From: an uncultured Clostridia bacterium
GTDB lineage: Bacteria; Bacillota; Clostridia; Oscillospirales; CAG-272
Assembly (NCBI GenBank): GCA_944381085.1
Contig: CALWJX010000014.1
Location: 1-49,731, forward strand
DNA length: 49,731 nt
Reading direction: 5' to 3'
The translations under genes and the position numbers were made by a program. The notes beneath the pieces are model-generated. The model saw only the letters and a program-made list of their open reading frames with translations, made no database searches and was not told the DNA's origin. This document shows positions 7,372 to 16,668 of the stretch, in pieces. The stretch's first letter is position 1, and every line of letters begins with the position of its first letter.

Positions 7372-8859
7372 TCACATGTGTTCGTCATAAAATTTTTCCG
7401 CCGCGCGAAGATTCTCCTCGCTTTTGTCCGCGGCAAGATATTCATACGGATATTTATAATTAAAAACTCTTTCAATCACACGCTTTTTGCCGTTTGAAGG
7501 CGCGTAATCGACAAACTTGGACACCGCTCCCGCTCCCGCGGCAAAAATTGAATGCACTTCTTCCATCATATAAATATTGTAAAGCCCTTCGCAACCCTCA
7601 AGACAGAGCCCGACATTTTCATAATTTCCCACGGTATTTTTCTGTCTGTACATATAGTATGGAAAATACCCCTCATGCTGCGCCTTTATCTGGGAATAAT
7701 CCACGCTTTTGCCCACATCTCCGCCTCTCGGCGAATATATGTTGCTGTCGTTTCTCAAAGCGTCGCAGGCATTTTTTACGCTGAAGGTATGTACCGTGAT
7801 ATTTTCCGGGCGCAAAGACAATACTTTGTCAAAGGACGCAGAAAAGGTCTGGAATTTATCTCCGGGAAGACCGGCAATGACGTCTGTGTTAATAATAGGT
7901 ATACCTGAATTTCTGGCGATATCGTACGCCCTCAGAAATTCCTCGGAATTATGAGCCCTGCCTATCTTCCTGAGCACATCGTCGTTGAGTATCTGAGGAT
8001 TTACGCTTATTCTGTTTACACCATGCTCCTTTGCGATTTTCAGCTTTTCTTCGTTAATCGTGTCCGGTCTGCCGCACTCAAGAGTATACTCTTCAAGACT
8101 CTGTACATCAGTATTCTTTGCAACCGCGTCCAAAAGTATACATAACAGCGATTCGTCAAGAATTGTCGGCGTCCCTCCGCCTATATATACGGTCTTAAGA
8201 TTAAGTCCCCTTTTCCGTATAAAGGAAAATATCCCTTCGATCTCCCCCGTAAGTCTTTCTATATATTGGGGTATAGTTGAAAGCAGCTTTTTAGAAGTAT
8301 ATGATACAAATGAACAATATGCGCATCTCGTCGGACAAAAAGGAATGGATATATATACACTGCAGTCTTTTTTATCGGGAGTTCCGACAATTTTCGCCTC
8401 ATTGAGCGCGACTTCGGTAGCCAGCGCCGCTTTTTTGGGTATGACGAAATAATCGCTCACAAGTATTTTCTTTACCTTTGTCTTTGACATTCCGGACATC
8501 AAAAGCTCTGTCGCGACCTTGGAAGGACGCACCCCGACCAACATTCCCCATGAGGGTCTGTAGCTCAAAAGCTCTCCGCAGGCATTGATAACCGCGTCTC
8601 CGACCGCGAGTTTTTTCAGTCTGTCGACAGAAATGTCGTCTCTTTTGTCATAATGCCTTACACACTCGGCGCTTTTTTCCGCCAATTTTACTTTCGCGAT
8701 TGCTTCCACCCCGTCTACCGTTTCGTTAAAATTCAGATAGAGCACAGGTGTATTTTCTCCCTCTTCCTCATTTTCGGAAAATTTTGTTCCGGGAAAAAAT
8801 ATCATGCACAGCATCTGGACATAATAATGATTTACATTTCCGTTAATATACAGCTTCAT
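7372..8859 (-). CDS. hemZ: Coproporphyrinogen III oxidase-like radical SAM enzyme HemZ
   Basis: This 495-aa protein has a roughly 165-residue N-terminal extension followed by a radical SAM core with the 4Fe-4S motif CPTRCAYCSF (CxxxCxxC), the glycine-rich VYIGGGTPT strand and the C-terminal HemN-type region. Length and extension match HemZ rather than HemN or HemW. HemZ homologues are annotated as oxygen-independent coproporphyrinogen dehydrogenases. No other haem gene is in the window, so a different anaerobic radical reaction is possible. It is 31 bp downstream of dtd and probably in the relA-dtd-hemZ unit. Confidence 0.9.
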   Translation of the reverse strand: MKLYINGNVNHYYVQMLCMIFFPGTKFSENEEEGENTPVLYLNFNETVDGVEAIAKVKLAEKSAECVRHYDKRDDISVDRLKKLAVGDAVINACGELLSYRPSWGMLVGVRPSKVATELLMSGMSKTKVKKILVSDYFVIPKKAALATEVALNEAKIVGTPDKKDCSVYISIPFCPTRCAYCSFVSYTSKKLLSTIPQYIERLTGEIEGIFSFIRKRGLNLKTVYIGGGTPTILDESLLCILLDAVAKNTDVQSLEEYTLECGRPDTINEEKLKIAKEHGVNRISVNPQILNDDVLRKIGRAHNSEEFLRAYDIARNSGIPIINTDVIAGLPGDKFQTFSASFDKVLSLRPENITVHTFSVKNACDALRNDSNIYSPRGGDVGKSVDYSQIKAQHEGYFPYYMYRQKNTVGNYENVGLCLEGCEGLYNIYMMEEVHSIFAAGAGAVSKFVDYAPSNGKKRVIERVFNYKYPYEYLAADKSEENLRAAEKFYDEHM

Positions 8860-8890
8860 CTCCGGTGTTTGTCCTCTTTCTATTTTTCTT

Positions 8891-9358
8891 TTATGTCTGA
8901 ATTGGCTTCTTGGTTAAAACATCGCTGTCCATTATAATTGTTACCGGTCCGTCATTGACAAGAGAAACCTCCATATGAGCGCCGAATATACCCTCTCCCA
9001 CATGGCTCAGCTCCTTTTTCATCAGAGACTTAAAATATTCGTACAGTTTTTCGGCTTCCGCGGCGGGCGCCGATTCCAGAAAATCCGGGCGGTTGCCGTG
9101 TCTGTAATTCGCCATAAGAGTAAACTGTGATATAACCAGCGCCTCTCCGCCGATATCCCGCACCGAGAGATTCATTTTTCCGTTTTCATCCTGAAATATG
9201 CGCAATGAGCAAATCTTTTTGGCAAGACTTTCCGCCTCGTTTTCACTGTCGCCCTTTGCGACTCCCAAAAGTATAAGCAACCCCGCGTTACACTCTCCGA
9301 CGGTTTTTCCGTCAACGGCAACGCTTGCATATTTGACTCTCTGCAATACCGCTTTCAT
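8891..9358 (-). CDS. dtd: D-aminoacyl-tRNA deacylase
   Basis: This 155-aa protein is of normal Dtd length. It begins MKAVLQRVKYASVAVDG, has the SQFTL block (VISQFTLMANYRHGNRPDF) of the active site, and the GxMEVSLVNDGPVT C-terminus with the family's cis-Gly-Pro-like NDGPVT loop. It hydrolyses D-aminoacyl-tRNA (and mischarged Gly-tRNA-Ala), acting as a chirality checkpoint. GGAG lies 5 nt before the ATG. Placement next to relA is the common Firmicutes arrangement. Confidence 0.95.
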   Translation of the reverse strand: MKAVLQRVKYASVAVDGKTVGECNAGLLILLGVAKGDSENEAESLAKKICSLRIFQDENGKMNLSVRDIGGEALVISQFTLMANYRHGNRPDFLESAPAAEAEKLYEYFKSLMKKELSHVGEGIFGAHMEVSLVNDGPVTIIMDSDVLTKKPIQT

Positions 9359-9409
9359 ATAAACTCCGATTATTTATTAATTTTTCGTTTGTTTTGCTCC
9401 GCCGTTTTT

Positions 9410-11629
9410 TTACGAAAATCCTCTTGACACTCCCATTACCCCGTCCAGTGATTTCAATTTTGAAACTATGGAATTGTAATGTTCGATATTCTTACAGCTG
9501 ACTTTAAGATTAATAATACTTTGCCCGTTGCTTTTTTTGTGTGAATTGACCGAAAGTATCATCACCTTCATATCCGCGAGCGCCACGGCAATATTTGCAA
9601 GTATTCCTATTCCGTTTTCGGTATAAATCTGAAGCAGCGCTTCATATACGTTTTTCGAGCTTCCGCTGTCCTCAGGCAATTCCCAATGCGCGCTCACCCA
9701 GCGGTCCGCGTTTTCCGGATTTTTTCTTCCGTCGGTTACATTCGGACAATCCTTTTTGTGTATTGAAATTCCGTATCCCTTTGTGATAAATCCTATGATA
9801 TCGTCTCCCGGCAGCGGATTGCAGCATTTCGCGAATTTAACCGCGCATCCGCTCTGACCGTCAACGATAATGCCGCTGTCGGATTTCAAATGCTTCGGCT
9901 TTGTTTTCTGTACGATATCCTCCTCGGATATTTCGGGTTCCGGCTGTTCCGGAACAGTGATTTTATTGATTTCCTCTCTGATTCTTGCGGAGAGCTTGGT
10001 AAGTGAAAGTCCTCCGTAGCCCAAAGTGTTGTACAGATCATCGGCGCTCGCGAACCCGGCTTTCTGAGCCAACGCCGATATAATATCGTCCTTCTGAATG
10101 TCGGAAAGCCTGGAGGAATACTTCTTAAGTTCGTTGTCAACTATACTTTTTCCTACCGCGATGTTTTCCGTCCGTGATTCTTTCTTGAACCACTGACGTA
10201 TCTTTGTTCTTGCCTCACTCGTCTTGACTATACTCAACCAATCACGGCTGGGTCCCTTCACCGACGAAGAGGTGAGAATTTCAACAATTTCTCCGTTCTG
10301 CACTACCCGGTCTATAGGAACAATCATACCGTTGATCTTGGCTCCCATCATCTTGTTTCCGACCGCGGAGTGTATGGCGTAAGCAAAGTCTATAACAGTT
10401 GAACCCTGAGGAAGAGCTATAACATCCCCCTTCGGAGTAAATACAAATACCTCGTCATGGAAAATATCGGTTTTGAAAGCATGTAAAAATTCGGCGGGGT
10501 CTCTTGTATTGTCCTCGGTTTCAATAAGACGGGATATCCATTCAAGCTTCTTGTCAATTTCCTCCTTTGAGGACGCGCCCGATTTGTATTTCCAGTGCGC
10601 GGCAATACCGTATTCCGCGATATGATGCATTTCCCAGGTGCGTATCTGAACCTCAAAGGGTATTCCGTCTCTTCCGATTACAGTAGTATGAAGCGAACGG
10701 TACATATTGGGCTTCGGAGTTGAAATATAGTCCTTGAAGCGTCCGGGAATGGAATTGAACATCTCGTGTATTATACCCAGAACCGTATAGCACTCAAGTT
10801 CGGTATCGACAATTATCCGCAAAGCGTAAAAGTCGTATATTTCATCAAAGCTTTTGTTCTGATTATACATCTTCTTGTATATGCTGTAAACCGTCTTGAT
10901 GCGTCCCTCAAGCGTAAACTTTATATTGTTCTCGGTAAGCTTTTCCGAAATTGTAGCGCGTATATTTTCAATGAAATTGAGACTTTTTCCGTATTTGCTC
11001 TCGATATCGTTCTTGACCTCGTTATATCCTATAGGGTCAAGGTATTGCAGACCGAGATTTTCCAGCTCCTGTTTTATCTTCTGCATACCGAGACGGTGAG
11101 CGAGCGGCGCGTACACCTCCATTGTCTCAAGCGCGGTTATCCTTCTCTTGTTTTCCGGCTTTGCGCCAAGAGTTCGCATATTGTGAAGCCTGTCGCAAAG
11201 CTTTATAAAAATAACTCTTACGTCCTTTGACATCGCAAGAAGCATTTTGCGCAGATTTTCAATATGCTGCTCTTCCTTGTCCTCCACCTTAAGAGACACG
11301 ATTTTTGTCAGTCCGTCTACCAGCATTGCCACGTCGGCTCCGAACATCTTCTCAATTTCCTTGAGGTTGGTTTTGTCAGAGCAGTCCTCCACGGTGTCGT
11401 GAAGCAAAGCGGCACATATCGAATCGGTATCAAGCTCAAGCCCCGCGACTATTTCGGCAACCGCGACAGGATGTGATATATACGGCTCACCACTGGCGCG
11501 ATACTGACCGGCATGGAGCGCGGCGGCGTATTCATACGCTTTTCTGATTTTTTCAATATCATATTTTTTGCCTGTACCCTTTAGCAGTTCACACAATCGC
11601 GATATATCCGTATGGGCAATATTCTCCAT
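9410..11629 (-). CDS. relA: Bifunctional (p)ppGpp synthetase/hydrolase RelA/SpoT (Rel)
   Basis: This 739-aa long RSH protein has the full domain order: HD hydrolase with ALLHDTVEDC (about 76-85), synthetase region with YDFYALRIIVD, a TGS domain starting DVIALPQGSTVIDFAYAIHSAVG-like sequence (around 400), a zinc-finger/CC region with CAVKFAKCCNPLPGD, and a C-terminal ACT domain (EALLQIYTENGIGILA). Both catalytic halves look intact, so it should both make and degrade (p)ppGpp in the stringent response. GAAGGGG lies 7 nt before the ATG. It sits between recJ and dtd, a conserved trio. Confidence 0.95.
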   Translation of the reverse strand: MENIAHTDISRLCELLKGTGKKYDIEKIRKAYEYAAALHAGQYRASGEPYISHPVAVAEIVAGLELDTDSICAALLHDTVEDCSDKTNLKEIEKMFGADVAMLVDGLTKIVSLKVEDKEEQHIENLRKMLLAMSKDVRVIFIKLCDRLHNMRTLGAKPENKRRITALETMEVYAPLAHRLGMQKIKQELENLGLQYLDPIGYNEVKNDIESKYGKSLNFIENIRATISEKLTENNIKFTLEGRIKTVYSIYKKMYNQNKSFDEIYDFYALRIIVDTELECYTVLGIIHEMFNSIPGRFKDYISTPKPNMYRSLHTTVIGRDGIPFEVQIRTWEMHHIAEYGIAAHWKYKSGASSKEEIDKKLEWISRLIETEDNTRDPAEFLHAFKTDIFHDEVFVFTPKGDVIALPQGSTVIDFAYAIHSAVGNKMMGAKINGMIVPIDRVVQNGEIVEILTSSSVKGPSRDWLSIVKTSEARTKIRQWFKKESRTENIAVGKSIVDNELKKYSSRLSDIQKDDIISALAQKAGFASADDLYNTLGYGGLSLTKLSARIREEINKITVPEQPEPEISEEDIVQKTKPKHLKSDSGIIVDGQSGCAVKFAKCCNPLPGDDIIGFITKGYGISIHKKDCPNVTDGRKNPENADRWVSAHWELPEDSGSSKNVYEALLQIYTENGIGILANIAVALADMKVMILSVNSHKKSNGQSIINLKVSCKNIEHYNSIVSKLKSLDGVMGVSRGFS

Positions 11630-11697
11630 AACAATACCCCTTCCTTTCCGCAGTATTTAAAAAGCAGCCCGACGACGACAAGATCGTTTGCACTCTG

Positions 11698-13908
11698 TCA
11701 ATGCATGGCGCCATGTCGGGATTCCACGAGCATTCTGTATGTTTTCGATTCCTCAATGCTTGTTTTTTTAGGATTTTCATTTATTTCAATGTCAAATACG
11801 TTTTCGTTTAACCAAACAATTCCGCAGACCTTTATGTCATTTAAAATATCCAATGTCAATTTTAACTTGACATAATCTATTTTTCTGTCAGACCAGGCGC
11901 CGAGCAAAGACAACAACATCCTGACGGAAAAAGTGCCGTGCCCGGACTGATAGCTTCTTCGGAGCTGTCTGTATACATCAATTATATCATCTCTCTCGGG
12001 GATGAAATTCATTGAACTGTCAAACTCTTTACCCTGCACTATACTCCTGTAAATCTCCTCGTTTTTCCGGGCTTCATCCAAAAACTCTTCCGAGAGCCTT
12101 ATGTCCTGAACAATAAGCTGCAAAGTGCAGACTTCTCTGAATTCGTTTATATTCAACTGGCAGAGCAAATCCACCCTGTCGCCGGCAAAAAAACCGAAGT
12201 CCGGCAACGACATGTTGAAATAAACGGCATGAATTATGATTTTCCCGTCGGTAAGAATCAGTTTCAAATGCTTTCCTCCACCCATGGAAACAGTTTTCAG
12301 TATCGAAAGTGATTTTATCATGAATACGGGATTGGCGTTTGACACTCCGAAAGGCTCAAGGAGGTTAATTTCCCCCGCAAGATTCATTGTGGCTTCACTC
12401 AGTTTAAGCTCACAGTCCGCTTCACGCCTGTCGGCATTCTGAAAATCCCGAAAATTTTTCTCCGCATATTCATTGATCTTTCTTCTGAATAAGTCTACAT
12501 TACACCTTTTGAGTGTAAGCCCCGCCGCAAGCTCATGTCCCCCGTACCGCTCAAGCAGATCCGAACAATATCCCAAGGCTTCCACAAGATTTAGCCCTTT
12601 GACGCTTCTTCCCGAGCCCTTTCCGGTATCATACGGCGACGCGGACTCGCTTACCGAGCCGTCAAAAGAGATCAGAATCGACGGAAGTCCGTATTTTTCC
12701 GTGACTCTTGACGCGACTATACCGATAATTCCCTGATGCCAATTGTCCCCGCTTACGACAATCACCCTGTCGTTTTCAAAATCATGCGCTTTCTCTATAA
12801 TTTCATAAGCCTCGTTAGCTATGTTATTTTCCTCTATCTGCCTGCGCAAATTTATTTCGCAAAGCTCCTCGGCTTTCAGATACGCGCTCGCGTAGTCGTC
12901 GCACAGCAGAAGCTCAACCGCTTTAGACGCGCTGCTTATGCGTCCGGCCGCGTTTATTCGGGGAGCGACTCCGTAACCAATCAAACCCGCGTTCACCTTG
13001 CGTTTTCTGGAAGCTACATTTACTTTAAGCGCCGGCTTTGAGTTTTTGTTTCCGTTTGACATGGCGTCAAGCAGCGCCGCAAGCCCGCATCTGTCCGACT
13101 TTGCGATATGCTCAAGCCCCATTTTAACTATCGCACGGTTTTCACCGCGCAGCGGCATTACATCGGCTATTGTTCCCAACGCGACAAGGTCAATAAATCT
13201 GTCGCAAAGCCTTCCGAGTATTATTTTCCTGTCTGTCCCGGGATTCGCGGTCATCTCCGCAGCGCATATCAGCTTAAACACAACCCCGACGCCGGCAAGC
13301 TCCGCAAAAGGATATTTACAGTCCGGTCGGTGAGGGTTTACCACCGCGCAAGCCTCCGGAATATTCTGATGACACTCATGGTGGTCTGTGATGACCATAT
13401 CAATTCCCTCGGCCTTTGCGTATTCGGACTCATAAACCGCGGTAATTCCGGTATCAACGGTAACTATGAGTTCTGTTCCCGACTCCTTGAGTTTGTCTAT
13501 CGCGGAAACCGAAAGCCCATAACCTTCCCCGCTTCTGGACGGAATATAATAATCCACGTCGGCTCCCATGTCTTTGAGATAAAGGTATATCAGGGTTACC
13601 GAGGTAACGCCGTCAACGTCATAATCCCCGTAAACGGTAATTTTCTGTCGGTTTTGCACCGCTTCCAAAATCCGCGAAACGGCGACGTCCATGTCCCGCA
13701 TCAAAAAAGGATCCTCAAGAGCGTTTATATCCGCGCCTATAAATTTCCGGGCGTCGGCTACACTTTTGTAGCCCCTGTTGTATATAACCTTAGCGCAGAT
13801 CAAAGAGATTTTCATGTCATCGGACATTTTTTGTATGATATCATTCGCCGCCGCATCGTCCTCAGGGTACTGCAACGACCAAATCTTTTCTTTTTCAGTA
13901 TATTTCAT
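11698..13908 (-). CDS. recJ: Single-stranded-DNA-specific 5'-3' exonuclease RecJ
   Basis: This 736-aa DHH-family nuclease shows motif I GDYDVDGVTS (about 93-102), motif III ITDHHECHQ, the DHHA1 domain with KGLNLVEALGYCSDLLERYGG and GHELAAGLTL, an OB-fold (LKLSEATMNLAGEINLLEPFG onwards) and a long C-terminal domain typical of Firmicutes RecJ. It degrades ssDNA in recombination and repair. The length is normal for the long form. The gene lies 49 bp after the flavoprotein gene and 68 bp before relA. Confidence 0.94.
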   Translation of the reverse strand: MKYTEKEKIWSLQYPEDDAAANDIIQKMSDDMKISLICAKVIYNRGYKSVADARKFIGADINALEDPFLMRDMDVAVSRILEAVQNRQKITVYGDYDVDGVTSVTLIYLYLKDMGADVDYYIPSRSGEGYGLSVSAIDKLKESGTELIVTVDTGITAVYESEYAKAEGIDMVITDHHECHQNIPEACAVVNPHRPDCKYPFAELAGVGVVFKLICAAEMTANPGTDRKIILGRLCDRFIDLVALGTIADVMPLRGENRAIVKMGLEHIAKSDRCGLAALLDAMSNGNKNSKPALKVNVASRKRKVNAGLIGYGVAPRINAAGRISSASKAVELLLCDDYASAYLKAEELCEINLRRQIEENNIANEAYEIIEKAHDFENDRVIVVSGDNWHQGIIGIVASRVTEKYGLPSILISFDGSVSESASPYDTGKGSGRSVKGLNLVEALGYCSDLLERYGGHELAAGLTLKRCNVDLFRRKINEYAEKNFRDFQNADRREADCELKLSEATMNLAGEINLLEPFGVSNANPVFMIKSLSILKTVSMGGGKHLKLILTDGKIIIHAVYFNMSLPDFGFFAGDRVDLLCQLNINEFREVCTLQLIVQDIRLSEEFLDEARKNEEIYRSIVQGKEFDSSMNFIPERDDIIDVYRQLRRSYQSGHGTFSVRMLLSLLGAWSDRKIDYVKLKLTLDILNDIKVCGIVWLNENVFDIEINENPKKTSIEESKTYRMLVESRHGAMH

Positions 13909-13957
13909 TATCCGCCAACTCTATCCTTTTATGATTTGCTCAAAATCTGCACAGTCA

Positions 13958-15577
13958 TCAAGCCTGCCATCTTTTCATTATCTCCAATGCCACCTTCACG
14001 CCGTCAACCGCGGCGCTGGTAATTCCTCCGGCATATCCCGCGCCCTCGCCGCAGGGATAAATATTCCGTTTACCCAAAGCGGTCAATTCCTCTGTTCTGA
14101 GAATGCGCAAAGGAGAGGACGTCCTTGTCTCCGGCGCCGACAGCACCGCCTCGCCGCACGCAAAACCTTTTATTTTTCTGTCAAACGACAAAATTCCGTA
14201 TCTGAGCGCGTCGGTTATAAATTCAGGGAAAATGCGGTCAACATCGGACAACTTATACCTGTCTCCTCCCATATATGTAGGCATGATCCTTCCGGGTTTG
14301 CTGCCCTCTTTCATTTTCAGAAAATCACCTACGGTCTGCACCGGTACGCGGTAATCGCTCCCGCCTTCGGAAAACGCCTTCATTTCGATGCTTCTCTGAA
14401 AAGCAATCGCCCCGAGCACCGCGCTGCCGTCCACGGGTTCAATATCCGAAAGCTTAACCGATACAGCCACCGCGGAATTTGAATTTACACCGTCTCTCTT
14501 ATATCTGCTCATTCCGTTTACGACCACACCGCCCTCCTCGGACGCCGCGGCTACAACCTCTCCTCCCGGACACATGCAGAATGTATATACTCCACGGTCG
14601 GTTCCGGTATCGGAAAGCGCATACTCCGCCGCGCCGAGCGCGGGATGTCCGGCATATTTTCCGAACAACGCTTTTTCAATGTCTTCTCTCCTGTGCTCTA
14701 TCCTGACGCCTACCGAAAAAGGCTTGCCTATGATTTCAAACCCCTCATCCAACAACATTTTGTAAGTATCTCTCGCGCTGTGTCCCAAAGCAAGCACGCA
14801 GCAAGAGCAGTCTATATCCCCGTGATTTGTTACCGCTTCTACCTCCCCGTTCTCTCTTTCGTTTATCCTTTCAAGCCGGCAGCGGTAAATCACCTTACCT
14901 CCCAAATCCTTTATCCTTTGAAGAATATTTTCGACAACCGCCGAAAGTATGTCCGTACCTATATGCGGTTTGGCTTTAAGCAAAATCTCTTTCGGCGCCC
15001 CGAACTCATAAAATTTTTCCAGCACATATGATACCAAAGGGTCGTTTATGCGGGTCATGAGTTTTCCGTCCGAAAAAGTCCCCGCGCCGCCGGCTCCGAA
15101 CTGTATATTGGAATCGGGATCAAGCACTCCGAATTTATAAAATCGCTCCACCGCCGCCGTACGCGCCGCGACGCAATCACCCCGGTCAATCAATACAGGG
15201 CAATATCCCTCGCTCGCAAGCAAAAGCGCGCAAAACATTCCCGCCGGACCCATTCCTACAACCAAAGGTGGTTTTTTCATGCGCTCTTCGCCTTTAATAA
15301 TATTCAATTCGCCGCTTTTTTGCCTTTTCGCACCGAGTTTTTCCAAAGCCAATGCATATATTTCCCTGTCGTCGGAAAAGTCAAGCGACACAGAGCAGAC
15401 CGCCTTAATGACTCCTCTGTGCCGTGCGTCAATTGATTTTTTGTAAATTTTTATATCATACGCCGAACAAGGAATGCCTGCTTTTAAAATTTTTTGTCGG
15501 GCACGGGCAAAAATCTCTTCTTCTACAGCGTCAAAAGGCGCCTCTATGCCGCATAGGATATATTTATCTTCACTCAT
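13958..15577 (-). CDS. FAD-dependent dehydrogenase (COG2509 family)
   Basis: From MSEDKYILCG this is a 539-aa flavoprotein with an N-terminal alpha-beta cap (about 85 residues), then the dinucleotide-binding PLVVGMGPAGMFCALLLA (about 95-112), an RGDCVAARTAAVERF region, FGAGGAGTFSDGKLMTR and a C-terminal GEGAGYAGGITSAAVDG FAD-contact motif. Members are abundant in anaerobes but have no established substrate. The start is 1 nt after the cdaR stop, so it is coupled to cdaR. The frame extends upstream to 15670 inside cdaR, but the family begins at this ATG. Linkage with cdaA and cdaR hints at a cell-envelope or redox role (inference only). Confidence 0.88.
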   Translation of the reverse strand: MSEDKYILCGIEAPFDAVEEEIFARARQKILKAGIPCSAYDIKIYKKSIDARHRGVIKAVCSVSLDFSDDREIYALALEKLGAKRQKSGELNIIKGEERMKKPPLVVGMGPAGMFCALLLASEGYCPVLIDRGDCVAARTAAVERFYKFGVLDPDSNIQFGAGGAGTFSDGKLMTRINDPLVSYVLEKFYEFGAPKEILLKAKPHIGTDILSAVVENILQRIKDLGGKVIYRCRLERINERENGEVEAVTNHGDIDCSCCVLALGHSARDTYKMLLDEGFEIIGKPFSVGVRIEHRREDIEKALFGKYAGHPALGAAEYALSDTGTDRGVYTFCMCPGGEVVAAASEEGGVVVNGMSRYKRDGVNSNSAVAVSVKLSDIEPVDGSAVLGAIAFQRSIEMKAFSEGGSDYRVPVQTVGDFLKMKEGSKPGRIMPTYMGGDRYKLSDVDRIFPEFITDALRYGILSFDRKIKGFACGEAVLSAPETRTSSPLRILRTEELTALGKRNIYPCGEGAGYAGGITSAAVDGVKVALEIMKRWQA

Positions 15578-15578
15578 A

Positions 15579-16577
15579 TTACTGTCCCGTAAAGCTGATG
15601 TTAATTTCTGTATTTTCGGTTTCAAGCGAAACATTATCCGGCAAATCCTCGCTTGTAAGCACATAATCAATAGGTCTGCCCTCTACAGCTTCGGTAAGAC
15701 TTATAACATATTCCGATACCTGAGCCAGCGCGTTAGGGTCACCCACAATGCTGACATAAGACTGTGAAAGCGTATATTGGAGGTCTTTGCCCTCGCCGGT
15801 AACCTCGACGACAATCGGAATATTCTTTCTCGCCATAACATTCATTTTCACGGTAATATCGTTTGTCGAATACGTCACTATGTTATTATCGTACAGCAGG
15901 TACGCGCCGTTCGCGTCGCAGAAATCAACCGCAAAGCCCGAAAAGCTCTTGCTGCTGTAAAATTCTCCCTCAACGGTATATTTCGCGGAAGCAATCCCCT
16001 CTACAATCGCCTTAGGTCCCGAAATTTCCAGACTGTCAGCGCTTTGCTCGATTGCCCATTCATACTCCGATACTGTCGCTATCGCTCCCGTGACAACATT
16101 AAACGGGATCGTCTTGGTCACAACCGTATCGGCATAAATTGTGACATTCTGAGGTTCAACAGATACGACCGAAACCGAAGACCCCGCCGGCATACTCGGC
16201 TTTACCTCAACCGTGTGCTTGCCCGCCTCCTCAATTGCGCTTACGTCAATCACAGCGCCGTAATCGTCCGTACTATATTTCTTGATATCTCTGTTGCTGC
16301 CTTTTACCGTTATGGTTATCTCCTGAGTCTGCAGACCGTAAACCATAAGACCCTTGCTTTCCATAAGCAGGTCTGTACCCGTAATACCCAACTTAACCTT
16401 TATTGTCGCGCTGACGTCGGTATCGTTTACATTCACAACATACAGCCAGAATATAACCGCCAACAAAAGACAGATGATCCTCGGCCAAAGGTCAAGCTTT
16501 TTCTTCGGACGGTTGCTGATTATAATCGCGTCGTCTCCGCTTGCGTCCCGGTCCTTTATAAAATCGTACTGCCTCAT
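15579..16577 (-). CDS. cdaR: CdaR, YbbR-domain regulator of diadenylate cyclase
   Basis: This 332-aa protein has one N-terminal membrane helix (IICLLLAVIFWLYVVNV, about 35-51) followed by several extracytoplasmic YbbR repeats, each with the pattern of alternating beta strands and ITVKGS/VTIYADT-like edges. CdaR binds the CdaA membrane part and modulates c-di-AMP output. Of two in-frame ATGs I choose 16577, because GGAGGGG lies 4 nt upstream of it and would be inside the coding region for the first. It is 91 bp downstream of cdaA. Confidence 0.9.
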   Translation of the reverse strand: MRQYDFIKDRDASGDDAIIISNRPKKKLDLWPRIICLLLAVIFWLYVVNVNDTDVSATIKVKLGITGTDLLMESKGLMVYGLQTQEITITVKGSNRDIKKYSTDDYGAVIDVSAIEEAGKHTVEVKPSMPAGSSVSVVSVEPQNVTIYADTVVTKTIPFNVVTGAIATVSEYEWAIEQSADSLEISGPKAIVEGIASAKYTVEGEFYSSKSFSGFAVDFCDANGAYLLYDNNIVTYSTNDITVKMNVMARKNIPIVVEVTGEGKDLQYTLSQSYVSIVGDPNALAQVSEYVISLTEAVEGRPIDYVLTSEDLPDNVSLETENTEINISFTGQ

Positions 16578-16668
16578 ACAACCCCTCCGCATGAGAAAAA
16601 GACAGGGCGAATAAAAAAGCTTTTTTCACGAATATCCGTTCCGTAAAAAGTATTGTCTACACGTCTTT

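Noticed and set aside
13108..14482. Long plus-strand open frames antisense to recJ and the flavoprotein gene
   Set aside because: Both underlying minus-strand genes have full motif sets; the antisense products are Arg/His/Tyr-rich with no domain.
15777..16646. A 289-codon plus-strand frame antisense to cdaR
   Set aside because: Overlaps a well-supported YbbR-domain gene and looks like translated complement of it.
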